Assembly (NCBI GenBank): GCA_019113845.1
Contig: DXGQ01000041.1
Location: 62,001 to 126,000 of the forward strand
Direction of reading: 5' to 3'
DNA length: 64,000 bases
DNA from: Candidatus Anaerobutyricum avicola
GTDB lineage: Bacteria > Bacillota > Clostridia > Lachnospirales > Lachnospiraceae
Part shown: piece by piece, positions 26,022 through 35,619 of the stretch
Layout of the letters: each line of letters opens with the position of its first letter
Position numbering within the stretch: position 1 is the stretch's first letter
Program-made: the position numbers and the translations under genes
Notes under the pieces: generated by a model
What the model saw: only the letters and a program-made list of their open reading frames with translations
Told to the model about the DNA's origin: nothing
Databases searched by the model: none

Positions 26022-27093
26022 CTATTTCAGTAAAAAATATTGTCCTGAAAAATGTTTAATGTCGGTTTGGAACATACCTTGCTCCAAAGAAAAGCGGACG
26101 ATATTTGTATCTGTTCCGCCCCAGAGAATACTGTTGCTGTCCAGCAGCAGATGGCAGGATTTTTTCCCCGGAAAGCTGATTTTATAATCATATATGTCGG
26201 TATGATCAAAATTCAGGATCACTAAGACCTCCTGCTTTTTTGCTTTTCGCACAAAGGCATATACGGCATAGTCTGCATTCTGACAATCCAGCCACTCGAA
26301 TCCGTCCCGCTCATAATCTCTTTCAAAGAAAGCCGCGTCTGTGTGGATACTCATAAAGTGCTGTTCCGTCATATTGCAGCAATGCATAATCATTGACCGC
26401 AAAATGGACGGAAACAAAATCTAAAAGTACGCCGATATTTTCCGCATGACATCGATCAATGAAATACCGAAGATCATCCGGAGTTCCGTATCTGGACGTG
26501 GGACTGAAAAAACCGGTGGCCTGATACCCCCATGATTCGTCACATGGATACTCGTTTAATGGCATGATTTCCACATAATTATAATGATTTTGAGTCAGAT
26601 ACGGTATCAGTAAGTCGGCAAGTTCACGATACGTATAAAAATCTCTTTCCTTTTTTTCCGGTTTTCTCCATGAACCGGCATGAATCTCATAAATATTAAG
26701 AGGAAGACGATCGGTATTTTTTCGTTGTCTTAAATACGTGCTGTCTGAGAATCTGTAATCCGATAAGCTATATATGATGGATGCTGTTTCCGGACGCAAA
26801 TCAGAGTAAAAAGCGTAAGGATCGCAATGATCTAAAAAATGTCCATCTTTGTCGTAAATCCGATATTTATACCTCATACCCTGACGGGCATTATCGGCAA
26901 AACACTCCCAAAAGTTTCCGTCATAAATCTGTTTCATCGGAACTTCCTCCCACTGACTGAAGTCTCCGATCACCGAAATTTTCAGGGCATTGGGAGCAAA
27001 TGTACGAAAGATGACCCCGTTTTCTTCCAAATGCGCTCCTAAATAAGAATAGGATTCAAATTCCTGCCCCATATAAAATCCATAAAAATCCAT
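26022..27093 (-). pseudogene. glgB: glgB-like glycogen branching enzyme with central deletion
   Basis: The gene starts at 27093 with GGAGG before the ATG. The first 250 or so codons give the N-terminal CBM48 domain (FRTFAPNALKISVIGDFSQW) and the start of the GH13 barrel (EIMPLNEYPCDESWGYQATG, FVSVHFAVNDYALLQYDGT). At about 26340 the frame ends after YEYPH. A shifted frame then continues with AAFFERDYERDGFEWLDCQ and the C-terminal beta domain to 26022. In relatives roughly 250-300 residues lie between these blocks, including the catalytic aspartate and glutamate. The middle has been deleted with a frame change, so the enzyme cannot be active. Confidence 0.8.
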
Positions 27094-27236
27094 GATAAGC
27101 CTCCTTCATAAAATAGACATCAGTTGTTTTTTGTATTATACTATAGGCAAAGATCAGTCCGAAACCGTCGATATTTTTCATAGGTTGGAAAACCGACGAA
27201 TTTACAAAATCGTCCAATATAAAGGAGTACTTGTTA

Positions 27237-27647
27237 TGGATATACGAGTGGTAAAAACAAAGAGGAGTATCATCAACAGCTTTTTGGAGATTCGCTCTAA
27301 GAAGGCGATTGAAAAAATAACGGTAAAAGAGTTATGCGAAAAAGCAGAGATCAACAAATCCACATTTTATACCCATTTCAACCTATGCCGCGCAGGAGCA
27401 TCTGATACGCACGGTCTTTTCCGGCAGCAGAACAAATATGCTGATCGTACAAGTTGAAAACAGTTTAAAATCCTGTATATTTTCATTAAGACCAGACTAT
27501 AAAGAAAACATTACGGCAAATATATTGTTCACTTTTTCTATTTATGGAAGCTTTTATGCGTTTGAAAAATGCCGGCATCTCGGAGAAGATGTGGTGATCG
27601 ACACTATATCCGAGATTAGCCAAAAAATCATGGTATTACTCGATTGA
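27237..27647 (+). pseudogene. Broken TetR-family regulator
   Basis: A good start (GGAGTACTTGTTATG) opens a TetR helix-turn-helix (ITVKELCEKAEINKSTFYTHF). Just after this, at about 27385, the frame shifts. Homology-like sequence continues in another frame as AQEHLIRTVFSGSRTNMLIV and runs to 27647. The two parts together have about 135 codons, some 40-50 fewer than a usual TetR protein, so a short deletion with frameshift is likely. It is divergent from the glgB remnant. Confidence 0.7.
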
Positions 27648-27674
27648 ATTTTAAAGAAGAACGGTTATGTGCGG

Positions 27675-27886
27675 TGATTTAGCAGAACAAACAAAGATCA
27701 ACAGAAAATTGATGGAGATGTTACATCTGGAATTGGACCAGTGGGTATATTTTTTGGAAATACCTCGGCAGAGTTGTCTTACTACGCACAGATGGCGATT
27801 TATGTCTTTATGGGGCTTGTGATACCAGCAACTACCCAAAGTTCACATTTTGTCCCTTGTAATTCGGAAGGCAGACGGATACAATA
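27675..27886 (+). pseudogene. Unidentified membrane-protein remnant
   Basis: One plus-strand frame between stops reads DVTSGIGPVGIFFGNTSAEL followed by YYAQMAIYVFMGLVIPA, which resembles one or two transporter helices. It has no ribosome site, and the beginning seems to lie in another frame (LAEQTKINRKLME). I cannot name the family. It probably belonged to the gene once controlled by the broken TetR next to it. Apart from this the gap before ftsH holds nothing I recognise. Confidence 0.35.
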
Positions 27887-27916
27887 GTAATATCATGTGG
27901 GGAATGGAGGAAAGAT

Positions 27917-29737
27917 ATGAACGAAGTAAAAAGACCGAGAAAACCACTTCTTTATTACTATTTTGTTGTATTGATCTGTCTCATGCTTTTCAATATGATT
28001 GCGATGCCATGGATAGCGGAACAACAGATTGAGACGGTGGATTATAATACATTTATCTCGATGACGGAAAAGAAAGATATCGGGCAGGTCAGTATCAATA
28101 CGCAGGAAAATGTGATCATATTTACAGACAAGGATGAGTCCGCCGTCTACAAGACCGCAATGGTGGACGATCCTGATCTGACGAAGAGATTGTACGACGC
28201 CGGGGCTTCTTTTTCCGGGGAAGAGATTAAGCAGATGTCGCCGTTTCTGAGTATCATTCTGACATGGATTCTGCCGATCGTGATCTTCATCGTGATTGGA
28301 CAGGTCATGTCAAAGAAGCTCATGGACAGAGCGGGCGGCGGAAAAGGCTCCATGATGTTCAACATGGGAAGAAGCAACGCAAAAATATATGTGAAATCGT
28401 CCGATGGGATCAAATTTGACGATGTGGCCGGTGAGGACGAGGCGAAGGAAAACCTGGCGGAGATCGTGGAATATCTTCATGATCCGGGCAAATATAAGGA
28501 GATCGGCGCGTCTATGCCGAAGGGAATCCTGCTGGTGGGTCCTCCGGGAACCGGTAAGACGATGTTGGCAAAAGCGGTGGCCGGCGAGGCGGACGTTCCG
28601 TTCTTTTCCATGTCCGGCTCGGAGTTTGTGGAGATGTTTGTCGGGATGGGCGCTTCCAAGGTGAGAGATCTGTTCAATCAGGCGAAGGAGAAAGCGCCGT
28701 GTATCGTTTTTATCGATGAGATCGACGCCATCGGAAAGAAGAGGGATGGTCAGATCGGAGGAAACGACGAGCGGGAACAGACATTAAATCAGCTTCTGAC
28801 GGAGATGGACGGATTTGAGGAGAATAACGGCGTGATCATTCTGGCCGCCACCAACCGTCCGGAATCTCTGGACCCGGCGCTGACAAGACCGGGACGTTTT
28901 GACCGGAGGATTCCGGTGGAGCTGCCGGATTTAAAGGGCAGGGAAGAGATTCTTAAGGTACACGCCAAAAAGGTAAAGATGGCGGATAATGTCGACTATA
29001 ATAAAATCGCCAGGATGGCGTCCGGCGCGTCCGGAGCCGAACTTGCCAATATCATCAACGAAGCGGCGCTTCGTGCAGTGCGGGATAACCGCAGATATGT
29101 GACGCAGGAGGATCTGGAGGAAAGTATCGAGGTCGTCATCGCCGGATACCAGAAAAAGAATGCGATCCTCACGGACAAGGAGAGGAAGATCGTCGCCTAT
29201 CATGAGATTGGTCATGCGCTGGTTGCCGCGAAGCAGACGAATTCCGCTCCGGTACAGAAGATTACCATCGTGCCGAGAACATCGGGAGCCCTCGGCTACA
29301 CGATGCAGGTGGAAGAGGGCAATCGTTATCTCATGAGCAAAGAGGAGATGGAAGATAAGATTGCCACATACACCGGCGGCCGCGCAGCGGAGGAGGTCGT
29401 GTTCGGTTCCATCACGACCGGCGCTTCCAACGATATCGAGCAGGCCACAAAGCTGGCGCGCGCGATGATCACGCGATACGGTATGAGCGAGGACTTCGAC
29501 ATGGTGGCAATGGAAGTGCAGACGAACCAGTATCTGGGAGGAGATTCCTCCCTTGCCTGCTCGGCGCAGACGCAGAAGATCATCGACGAGAAGGTGGTGG
29601 AACTGGTAAAGAAACAGCATGAAAAGGCGACGCGGATTCTTCTGGAGAACCGGGAAAAGCTGGATGAGCTTGCACAGTATCTCTACCAGAAAGAGACGAT
29701 CACCGGGGAGGAGTTTATGAAGATCCTGAACGCCTGA
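27917..29737 (+). CDS. ftsH: ATP-dependent zinc metalloprotease FtsH
   Basis: A 606-residue membrane AAA+ protease with GGAGG before the ATG. Two membrane helices (about 12-34 and 110-132) flank a short extracytoplasmic domain. The AAA module has Walker A GPPGTGKT (208-215), Walker [12 protein letters not shown] and the second region of homology RPGRFDRRI. The zinc site is H429-EIGH433 with D506 as the probable third ligand. FtsH degrades misfolded membrane proteins and some regulators. Length and motifs are complete. The gene follows the decayed region, and a HAD gene follows after 42 bases. Confidence 0.95.
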   Translation: MNEVKRPRKPLLYYYFVVLICLMLFNMIAMPWIAEQQIETVDYNTFISMTEKKDIGQVSINTQENVIIFTDKDESAVYKTAMVDDPDLTKRLYDAGASFSGEEIKQMSPFLSIILTWILPIVIFIVIGQVMSKKLMDRAGGGKGSMMFNMGRSNAKIYVKSSDGIKFDDVAGEDEAKENLAEIVEYLHDPGKYKEIGASMPKGILLVGPPGTGKTMLAKAVAGEADVPFFSMSGSEFVEMFVGMGASKVRDLFNQAKEKAPCIVFIDEIDAIGKKRDGQIGGNDEREQTLNQLLTEMDGFEENNGVIILAATNRPESLDPALTRPGRFDRRIPVELPDLKGREEILKVHAKKVKMADNVDYNKIARMASGASGAELANIINEAALRAVRDNRRYVTQEDLEESIEVVIAGYQKKNAILTDKERKIVAYHEIGHALVAAKQTNSAPVQKITIVPRTSGALGYTMQVEEGNRYLMSKEEMEDKIATYTGGRAAEEVVFGSITTGASNDIEQATKLARAMITRYGMSEDFDMVAMEVQTNQYLGGDSSLACSAQTQKIIDEKVVELVKKQHEKATRILLENREKLDELAQYLYQKETITGEEFMKILNA

Positions 29738-29743
29738 ATTCAG

Positions 29744-29780
29744 TTATTGACGCAGTCAATGCGTCAGGGAAGGAGAAAAA
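29744..29780 (+). repeat. 37-bp hairpin/ribosome-site repeat, copy 1 (upstream of HAD gene)
   Basis: TTATTGACGCAG, then three variable bases, then ATGCGTCAGG and AAGGAGAAAAA. It forms a 7-bp stem TGACGCA/TGCGTCA just before the Shine-Dalgarno sequence and start codon. A second copy at 48349-48385 before accB differs only in the loop and one base. Two unlinked genes therefore share the same leader. Confidence 0.7.
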
Positions 29781-30433
29781 TGATGCAGGCAGTTGTTTTT
29801 GATATGGACGGTGTGATTTTTGATTCCGAGACGCTTTTGACAGAGTGCTGGGTGGAAGTGGCCAGAGAGCATGGGATTCCTGATGTGGAGCATACCAATT
29901 ATCTCTGTCTCGGCGTCAACGACGTGGAGACAAAAGAGATTTTCCTTCATGTCTATGGACAGGACTTTCCGTATGACACTTATGAAAGGGAAGTGATGCG
30001 ATTGTTCCGGAAGAGGGCCAGCGGAGGTAAGCTTCCAAAAAAACCGGGTGTGGAAGAACTGCTCTCGTTCTTAAAAGAGCAGGGTGTGAAAGTAGCACTT
30101 GCCACCTCGTCCAGAGAGTCCATCGTGATGGATGAGATCCGGGAGGCAGGTCTGCTGTCGTATTTTGACGCCATTGTCTGCGGAGATACCATCACAAAAA
30201 GTAAGCCTGATCCGGAGATCTATCTGAAAGCCTGCGAGCGTTTGGGTGTGGAGCCGGAAAAGGCATACGCGGTGGAGGATTCCTTTAACGGCGTGCGCTC
30301 CGCCACGAGAGCCGGGCTTTCCTGCATCATGGTGCCTGACATCAAGCAGCCGGATGATGAGATGCGTTCGCTTGCCTGCTGTATCCTGCCGTCGCTTGTG
30401 GAAGTGAAAGAATACTTAAAGATTGCCAGATGA
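29780..30433 (+). CDS. HAD-family hydrolase, beta-phosphoglucomutase-like
   Basis: The start at 29780 lies 4 bases after AAGGAG, giving 217 residues. Motif I is FDMDGVIFDSE (nucleophile D8, acid/base D10), motif II is ATSSRE, and motif IV includes AVEDSFNGVRSA with GDTITKSKPDPE before it. The helical cap after motif I is the C1 type seen in beta-phosphoglucomutase and small-sugar phosphatases. The substrate cannot be read from the sequence. It carries the unusual hairpin leader repeated before accB. A structured terminator follows. Confidence 0.8.
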   Translation: MMQAVVFDMDGVIFDSETLLTECWVEVAREHGIPDVEHTNYLCLGVNDVETKEIFLHVYGQDFPYDTYEREVMRLFRKRASGGKLPKKPGVEELLSFLKEQGVKVALATSSRESIVMDEIREAGLLSYFDAIVCGDTITKSKPDPEIYLKACERLGVEPEKAYAVEDSFNGVRSATRAGLSCIMVPDIKQPDDEMRSLACCILPSLVEVKEYLKIAR

Positions 30434-30441
30434 AAAAGAAA

Positions 30442-30520
30442 AAAGAGTGAGTATCTCGTGCCCCGGGCATCGGGGCGCTGCCCTTTTCGGGCAGATGAGA
30501 TAGTCACTCTTTTTATATTT
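30442..30520. terminator. Branched terminator between convergent HAD and DUF368 genes
   Basis: AAAGAGTGAGTATCTC pairs with GAGATAGTCACTCTTT (one mismatch). Two further hairpins sit inside: GCCCC/GGGGC and CTGCCC/GGGCAG. TTTTTATATTTTTT follows on the plus strand and A-rich sequence flanks the other side, so it may work both ways. The predicted fold is a three-way junction. Confidence 0.75.
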
Positions 30521-30597
30521 TTTATTTTTGCCGTCTCTCTTGGAATATCGGCATCAGATGGCCATGATTCCATGATCGGGCAATAGTTGCTTCTCTG

Positions 30598-31440
30598 TTA
30601 TTCCTCCACCGGAATCCGGGAGTTAAAGGCATCCAGTGCCAGCGCAGCCACGATGCCGACCACGATACAGATGATATTTACAATGGCGGAACCGGCTGAT
30701 ACGGTAAAGCTTTTTACCGGAATGATCATGATGGTAGCGGCGATGACGATACCGATGATAGCGTGGAACGCATACGGATAAAAATGGTCAAACAGCGCAT
30801 CCACAGCCCGCGCCAGACAGATAACCGTCACGACAGCGCCGATACCGGCCGGGATCAGAATACTTATATCCAGATTGCCAAGACCGTCGACGAACGGTGC
30901 GTACAGACCGAGCGGCATCAGCAGCGTGGAGAAACTCATACCCGGAGCGATGACACTCAAAGCCAGGCAGAAGCCGCAGAAAACGTACCATCCGAAGTTT
31001 GGTGTGATCACAACGGAGAAAAGGTTTAAGGAGATCAGCAGCGCCATGATGACGATAAAGGCGATCACCAGCGGAACCCAGCAGTTCTTCGGACGACCCT
31101 GTTCTCCGGCCTCACGGAAAAGTGACGGCAGCATACCGGTGATCAGTCCGATAAACAGGCATACGGAAGGGTCCGGATATTTCTCCAGGAAAAATGCGAG
31201 GATTTTCGCCACGCCGAGGAAACCGACCGCGGCGCCTATAATGACCGGGAGCAGTCTGGGAACGTGAGTCTTAAATCTTTTGAACGGGCTTCCTAAAAGT
31301 TCCATAACCGGTTTATAAATGCCGAAGACCACGCAGAGCACACCGCCGGAGATGCCGGGCAGCACTGCGCCCACTCCGATCAAAATACCCTGCAGCACCC
31401 GGAGAATCAGGTGCAGAATACCAGGATTCTTATTTTTCAT
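30598..31440 (-). CDS. DUF368 integral membrane protein (PopT-type candidate)
   Basis: A 280-residue, strongly hydrophobic protein with about eight to nine membrane helices and an AGGACAG ribosome site. Typical family patterns include the glycine-rich start (LPGISGGVLCVVFGIYKPV), GLITGMLPSLFREA and APGMSFSTLLMPLGLY with its internal repeat. Members of DUF368, such as PopT, are reported to return the lipid carrier undecaprenyl phosphate across the membrane for wall synthesis. Assignment is by family only. It is transcribed alone. Confidence 0.8.
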   Translation of the reverse strand: MKNKNPGILHLILRVLQGILIGVGAVLPGISGGVLCVVFGIYKPVMELLGSPFKRFKTHVPRLLPVIIGAAVGFLGVAKILAFFLEKYPDPSVCLFIGLITGMLPSLFREAGEQGRPKNCWVPLVIAFIVIMALLISLNLFSVVITPNFGWYVFCGFCLALSVIAPGMSFSTLLMPLGLYAPFVDGLGNLDISILIPAGIGAVVTVICLARAVDALFDHFYPYAFHAIIGIVIAATIMIIPVKSFTVSAGSAIVNIICIVVGIVAALALDAFNSRIPVEE

Positions 31441-31546
31441 AAAAATCTGTCCTTTCTTTCCTAAGTTTAGTCAATAATAAATCTATGCGCGGCAGGTTAG
31501 CCGCAATACATTTCAATATACCACACCTGCCAGGACAAGACAAGGC

Positions 31547-31596
31547 AAAAAAAGAAAACGCACAGCGCAGAAAAATATTTTTCTTACGCCGCGCGT
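31547..31596 (-). terminator. Terminator of ackA
   Basis: On the minus strand ACGCGCGGCGTAAGAAAAAT pairs with ATTTTTCTGCGCTGTGCGT with a few G-U pairs, and TTTTCTTTTTTT follows. It lies about 40 bases after the ackA stop codon. Confidence 0.8.
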
Positions 31597-31633
31597 CATT
31601 ATTCCTGTCATGCCGGTGCGGGACCGGAAGAAT

Positions 31634-32869
31634 CTACTGATTTGCCATAAATTCCTTTACGGCATCTTCCACCATTTTTTTGGTGACAATCTCCACGGTA
31701 TCGCGGCAGATCATCAGTTCTTCGTTTGTCGGGATACAGATAACCTTTACGCTGGAATCCGGGGTGGAGATGATACGTTCCTGGCCATGCATCTTGTTGG
31801 CCTCATCGTCCAGGCGGATATTCAGATATCCGAAGTGGTCCATGATAGCGGAACGGATGACATCGTCGTTTTCTCCGATACCGGCGGTAAATACGATGGC
31901 ATCAACGCCATTCATGACGGCGATGGAACTTCCGATATATTTTACCACAGAGTGGCAGAAGATCTTGAGAGCAAGAGCTGCCCGGTAGTTGCCGCTTCTT
32001 GCAGCTTCGTCCAGATCACGGAAGTCAGAGGAGATGCCGGAGATACCGAGAACGCCGGACTTCTTGTTGACGATTTCCATCACCTGTTCGAGAGTCAGAT
32101 TCTCTTTATGTGCGATGAACTCGATACAGCTTGGGTCGATATCACCGGAACGTGTTCCCATAACGAGACCTTCCAGAGGAGTCAGACCCATGGAAGTATC
32201 TACGGACTTGCCGCCATCCACTGCGGAAAGGGAAGAACCGTTGCCCAGATGGCAGACAACAATCTTTAAATCTTCCGGTTTCTTGCCAAGGATCTCTGCG
32301 GCACGGAGAGAAACATATCTGTGGGAAGTACCGTGGAATCCGTAACGACGTACGCCGTATTTCTCATAATACTCATATGGAAGACCATAAATGTAAGCTT
32401 CCGGAGGCATGGTCTGATGAAAAGCGGTATCAAAAACGCCAACCATCGGAGTGTTCGGCATGAGCTCTCTGCAGGCAGCAACGCCGACGAGGGTCGGAGG
32501 ATTGTGAAGAGGAGCGAGGTCGTTGAAAGATTCTACCGTTTTTAAAACCTCGTCCGTAAGAAGTGTGGAGCAGGCAAACTTTTCACCGCCGTGTACCATA
32601 CGGTGTCCAACGGCATCAATCTCGTCAACGGAGGTGAGAACGCCGTTTTCCGGGTCGGTGAGCTGTTTTAATACAAGCTCAACTGCCTGACGATGAGCTG
32701 GCATCGGAGCGTCAAACTTGATCTTGTCCCTGCCGGCCGGCTGATAAGTCATGCGGCCATCGATGCCGATACGCTCACAGAGGCCCTTTGCCAATACGTG
32801 CTCTGTCTCAGAGTCAATAACCTGATACTTGAGGGAAGAGCTTCCACAATTGATAACTAAAACTTTCAT
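31634..32869 (-). CDS. ackA: Acetate kinase
   Basis: The start at 32869 has AAGGAG 9 bases upstream, giving 411 residues, the normal length. Signature blocks are VLVINCGSSSLKYQV at the N-terminus (signature 1), then GHRMVHGGEKF, GVFDTAFHQTMP, RYGFHGTSHRYVS (signature 2), HLGNGSSLSAV and FTAGIGEND. AckA converts acetyl phosphate and ADP to acetate and ATP, the last step of acetogenic fermentation. A phosphotransacetylase gene is often next to ackA but none is visible here. It is divergent from tmcAL and has its own terminator. Confidence 0.95.
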   Translation of the reverse strand: MKVLVINCGSSSLKYQVIDSETEHVLAKGLCERIGIDGRMTYQPAGRDKIKFDAPMPAHRQAVELVLKQLTDPENGVLTSVDEIDAVGHRMVHGGEKFACSTLLTDEVLKTVESFNDLAPLHNPPTLVGVAACRELMPNTPMVGVFDTAFHQTMPPEAYIYGLPYEYYEKYGVRRYGFHGTSHRYVSLRAAEILGKKPEDLKIVVCHLGNGSSLSAVDGGKSVDTSMGLTPLEGLVMGTRSGDIDPSCIEFIAHKENLTLEQVMEIVNKKSGVLGISGISSDFRDLDEAARSGNYRAALALKIFCHSVVKYIGSSIAVMNGVDAIVFTAGIGENDDVIRSAIMDHFGYLNIRLDDEANKMHGQERIISTPDSSVKVICIPTNEELMICRDTVEIVTKKMVEDAVKEFMANQ

Positions 32870-32916
32870 GTTCGTGTCTCCTTTTGAAAAAATGATTATT
32901 TTGTAAAGCGAAACCA

Positions 32917-32967
32917 TAATTTCACTAATTATAAATCTACTATACAAAAATTATAGTATGAAATTAT
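32917..32967. promoter_or_regulatory. Nested dyads overlapping the ackA promoter
   Basis: TACTATA (32938-32944) pairs with TATAGTA (32952-32958). Just outside, ATAATTTCA (32917-32925) pairs with TGAAATTAT (32959-32967). The inner dyad covers the minus-strand -10 box TATAAT (32950-32955), whose -35 is TTTTCA (32973-32978) with a 17-bp spacer. The symmetry suggests an operator controlling ackA. From here to the tmcAL start (33209) I see no other gene. Confidence 0.5.
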
Positions 32968-33209
32968 CGTTTTGAAAATGCACTATATTGCAGAGATTCC
33001 GGGCTTTTTTTGTTATTTTTCTCGAAAACCCTTTTCATTTTCACCGGAATTATTGTTTCAAAATTAACAATAATCGATTTTATTCGAAAGTAAATACAAT
33101 TCTTTTTGTACTTGTAAAAATACAATCCGACAGAGGGGACTTGTTATTTTTATTAATTTCAGGTATGATAAACCGGCAGACAATGAACAGGCGAAAGGTG
33201 GGACAGACA

Positions 33210-34514
33210 GTGAGGACAGCAGGTATTATCGCGGAATATAATCCCTTTCACAGGGGACATCGGTATCACATGGAAGAAACCCGCCGGCAGACCGGTGCAG
33301 ATTACATTATAGCGGTCATGAGCGGGTGTTATGTACAAAGAGGGGAGCCGGCGGTCGTGGATAAGTATGTCCGTACCAGAATGGCCCTTGACGGCGGCGC
33401 GGATCTGGTGTTGGAGTTGCCGGTCGTCTATGCCACGGCGAGCGCGGAATATTTTGCTTCTGCCGGGGTGAGATTGCTCGACAGCCTGGGATGCGTGGAT
33501 GTTCTGTCCTTTGGAAGCGAGTATGCGGGAGTGGATGACTTTGCGCCTCTCGTTAAGATTTTGTCAGAAGAGCCGCCAATTTATCAAAAAAAACTGCGGG
33601 AAGCTCTGAAGTCAGGCAAAAATTTCCCGTTGGCACGAGAGGAAGCGATGCGGGGGTGTATGGAGGCGATATACCCGGCGGCGGATGCTTCCGTGTGGGA
33701 GATTTTGCGGACGCCGAATCATATCCTGGGGCTGGAGTACTTAAAGTGCCTTCATCGGCTGCGTTCCGGGATCTTGCCGGTGGCGATAAAAAGGCAGGGA
33801 GCCGGCTACCATGATACAGAGATTGGAACAGAGTATCCATCTGCCTCCGCCATCCGGAGATACCTTTCGGAAATGGATGACCGGAAGGGAAAAGCGGACG
33901 AGAAGCAGGCGGACAAAAAAACGGCTGACAGGGAAAAAACTCTTTTTACAGCTATGGGAGAGGGAGCGGAACTGCTCTGTTCATGCTGGAACCATGGCGA
34001 TACTGTCGGATGGAAAGATCTGATGCCATATCTTGATTATGCTGTTCTCATGGAGGAAGAGCAAACAGAAGCGTTTTTCGGATTTGACGCGGACATGGCC
34101 GCCCGGTTTCAGAAAATGTATCGCCCGTCTGTCTCCTTCACGGAGCTCTTGTCATCCCTGCACACAAAGCGGCTGATCGATGCCGCCTGGAGACGGGCGT
34201 TGCTGCATCGGGTACTGCATATAAAAAAGGAGGATTTTCTGCAGCGGGCAGCGGAGGTACCGGTTCCATATGCCCGGGTACTGGGATTTAAAGAGCGGGC
34301 AGCGCCCCTGCTGAAGGAGATCCGCCGGACTTCTTCAATCTCGCTTTTGCAGAGACCGGTACAGGGAAAACAGTTTCCGGACGGGAGTGCGGCGGCAAAG
34401 CTGTTTGCGGCGGATATCCGCGCGGCGCAGCTGTATGAGCAGGTGGCGGCCGGACATTGCGGGCGCATTCCGGTGTCGGAGTGGGTGAGACAGCAGGTGA
34501 TTGTTTCGCTATAG
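33210..34514 (+). CDS. tmcAL: tRNA(Met) cytidine acetate ligase TmcAL
   Basis: A GTG start at 33210 is preferred because AAAGGTGG lies 8 bases before it (about 434 residues); an ATG at 33183 is possible. The nucleotidyltransferase motif is GIIAEYNPFHRGHRYH (HxGH class), followed by VMSGCYVQRGEPAV and FGSEYAG. TmcAL uses acetate and ATP to form N4-acetylcytidine at the wobble position of elongator tRNA-Met. It is divergent from ackA, the enzyme that sets intracellular acetate and acetyl phosphate. That pairing may be functional. A charged insertion (RKGKADEKQADKKTADREK) near residue 230 is unusual. Confidence 0.9.
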   Translation: MRTAGIIAEYNPFHRGHRYHMEETRRQTGADYIIAVMSGCYVQRGEPAVVDKYVRTRMALDGGADLVLELPVVYATASAEYFASAGVRLLDSLGCVDVLSFGSEYAGVDDFAPLVKILSEEPPIYQKKLREALKSGKNFPLAREEAMRGCMEAIYPAADASVWEILRTPNHILGLEYLKCLHRLRSGILPVAIKRQGAGYHDTEIGTEYPSASAIRRYLSEMDDRKGKADEKQADKKTADREKTLFTAMGEGAELLCSCWNHGDTVGWKDLMPYLDYAVLMEEEQTEAFFGFDADMAARFQKMYRPSVSFTELLSSLHTKRLIDAAWRRALLHRVLHIKKEDFLQRAAEVPVPYARVLGFKERAAPLLKEIRRTSSISLLQRPVQGKQFPDGSAAAKLFAADIRAAQLYEQVAAGHCGRIPVSEWVRQQVIVSL

Positions 34515-34598
34515 GAACTGTGTTCAGGAGACGGTGCGTCTCAGGAGCAGAACATAAATATTCTTATATAATATAATAGGAAGAAAGCAGGTGTAAGT

Positions 34599-35450
34599 AT
34601 GTTATATCAGGCAGGATTGGTTTTAGAGGGCGGCGGCATGCGCGGAGTGTATACCGCCGGTGTGCTCGATGCATTTTTAGAGCAGGACATAGAGTTTTCA
34701 AAGATTTACGGAGTGTCAGCGGGCAGCTGTCATGCCTGCAGTTACATGTCCCGTCAGCCGGGCCGGGCGTACCGGGTGGCAGTGGATTATCTGGATGACC
34801 CGAATTACTGCGGGGCAAGGACATTTCTTCGCACAGGAAATGTGTTTGGTGTGGATATGCTGTATTCTCAGATTCCAAATGTGCTTGATCCGTTCGATTA
34901 TGAAGCATTTAAAAAGTATCCGGGCAGCCTTTATGCCGTCATCACTGATGTGGATACCGGGGAGCCGGTCTATGTGAGGGTGAAAGATCTGAAAAAACAG
35001 ATGTGGGCCATCCGTGCTTCCAGTTCCCTCCCTCTGGTGTCCAAGTCTCTGAAGGTAAACGGACACACTTATCTGGATGGCGGTGTGGCGGACAGCATTC
35101 CGATCGGCCGTTCCATGGAAGATGGAAATAAAAAAAATGTAGTCGTGCTGACCAGAGAGGAAGGGTATCAAAAGGAGCCAAACCGTTCCATGCGCCTTTT
35201 AAAAATGCGGTATCCGCACTCGAAAGCTTTCGTGAGAAAGATGGCGAACCGGCATATCCGTTATAATGATACGCTGGCATTTCTGGAAGAGGAAGAAAAG
35301 GCCGGACGGGTCTTCCTCATCCGTCCGAAAGAGAAAGTGACAGTGGGCAGGATTGAGAAAAATAGAGAGAAACTGGAAGCTCTCTACCGGACAGGCCTGG
35401 AAGATGGAAGAAATTGTATGGCTGCAATGAAAGAATATCTGAAAAAATGA
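34599..35450 (+). CDS. Patatin-like phospholipase
   Basis: A 283-residue protein with the patatin oxyanion loop LEGGGMRGVYTAG (10-21), the nucleophile elbow GVSAG (S40) and the catalytic aspartate D160 in LDGGVADSIP. The Ser-Asp dyad is therefore complete. This group (RssA/YjjU-like) comprises cytoplasmic lipid acyl hydrolases of mostly unknown substrate. It starts after an AAGAAAGCAGG ribosome-site region, with A+T-rich promoter-like sequence (TATAATATAATAGG) before it. No signal peptide is present. Confidence 0.88.
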   Translation: MLYQAGLVLEGGGMRGVYTAGVLDAFLEQDIEFSKIYGVSAGSCHACSYMSRQPGRAYRVAVDYLDDPNYCGARTFLRTGNVFGVDMLYSQIPNVLDPFDYEAFKKYPGSLYAVITDVDTGEPVYVRVKDLKKQMWAIRASSSLPLVSKSLKVNGHTYLDGGVADSIPIGRSMEDGNKKNVVVLTREEGYQKEPNRSMRLLKMRYPHSKAFVRKMANRHIRYNDTLAFLEEEEKAGRVFLIRPKEKVTVGRIEKNREKLEALYRTGLEDGRNCMAAMKEYLKK

Positions 35451-35619
35451 CGAAAAGACTATAGAAGTTTTGACACTTTTTTGTTAAAATAGTACCAGTA
35501 TACTGTACCGTTCCTGTTTACATGAGGATGATACAGCACGCGAGGCGCCGTGTTCCGCCCACAGATGAGTGGGAAGGATACTGTGCCCGGAATTATTATA
35601 TAGAAGGGATTTGTGTAAA

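Noticed and set aside
30442-30513. T-box or riboswitch reading of the branched structure after the HAD gene
   Set aside because: It lies after a stop codon between convergent genes with a T run at the end, and it has no T-box sequence, so a terminator fits better.
31610-32269. A 219-codon plus-strand frame within ackA
   Set aside because: Antisense to an intact acetate kinase and without a start signal or family pattern.
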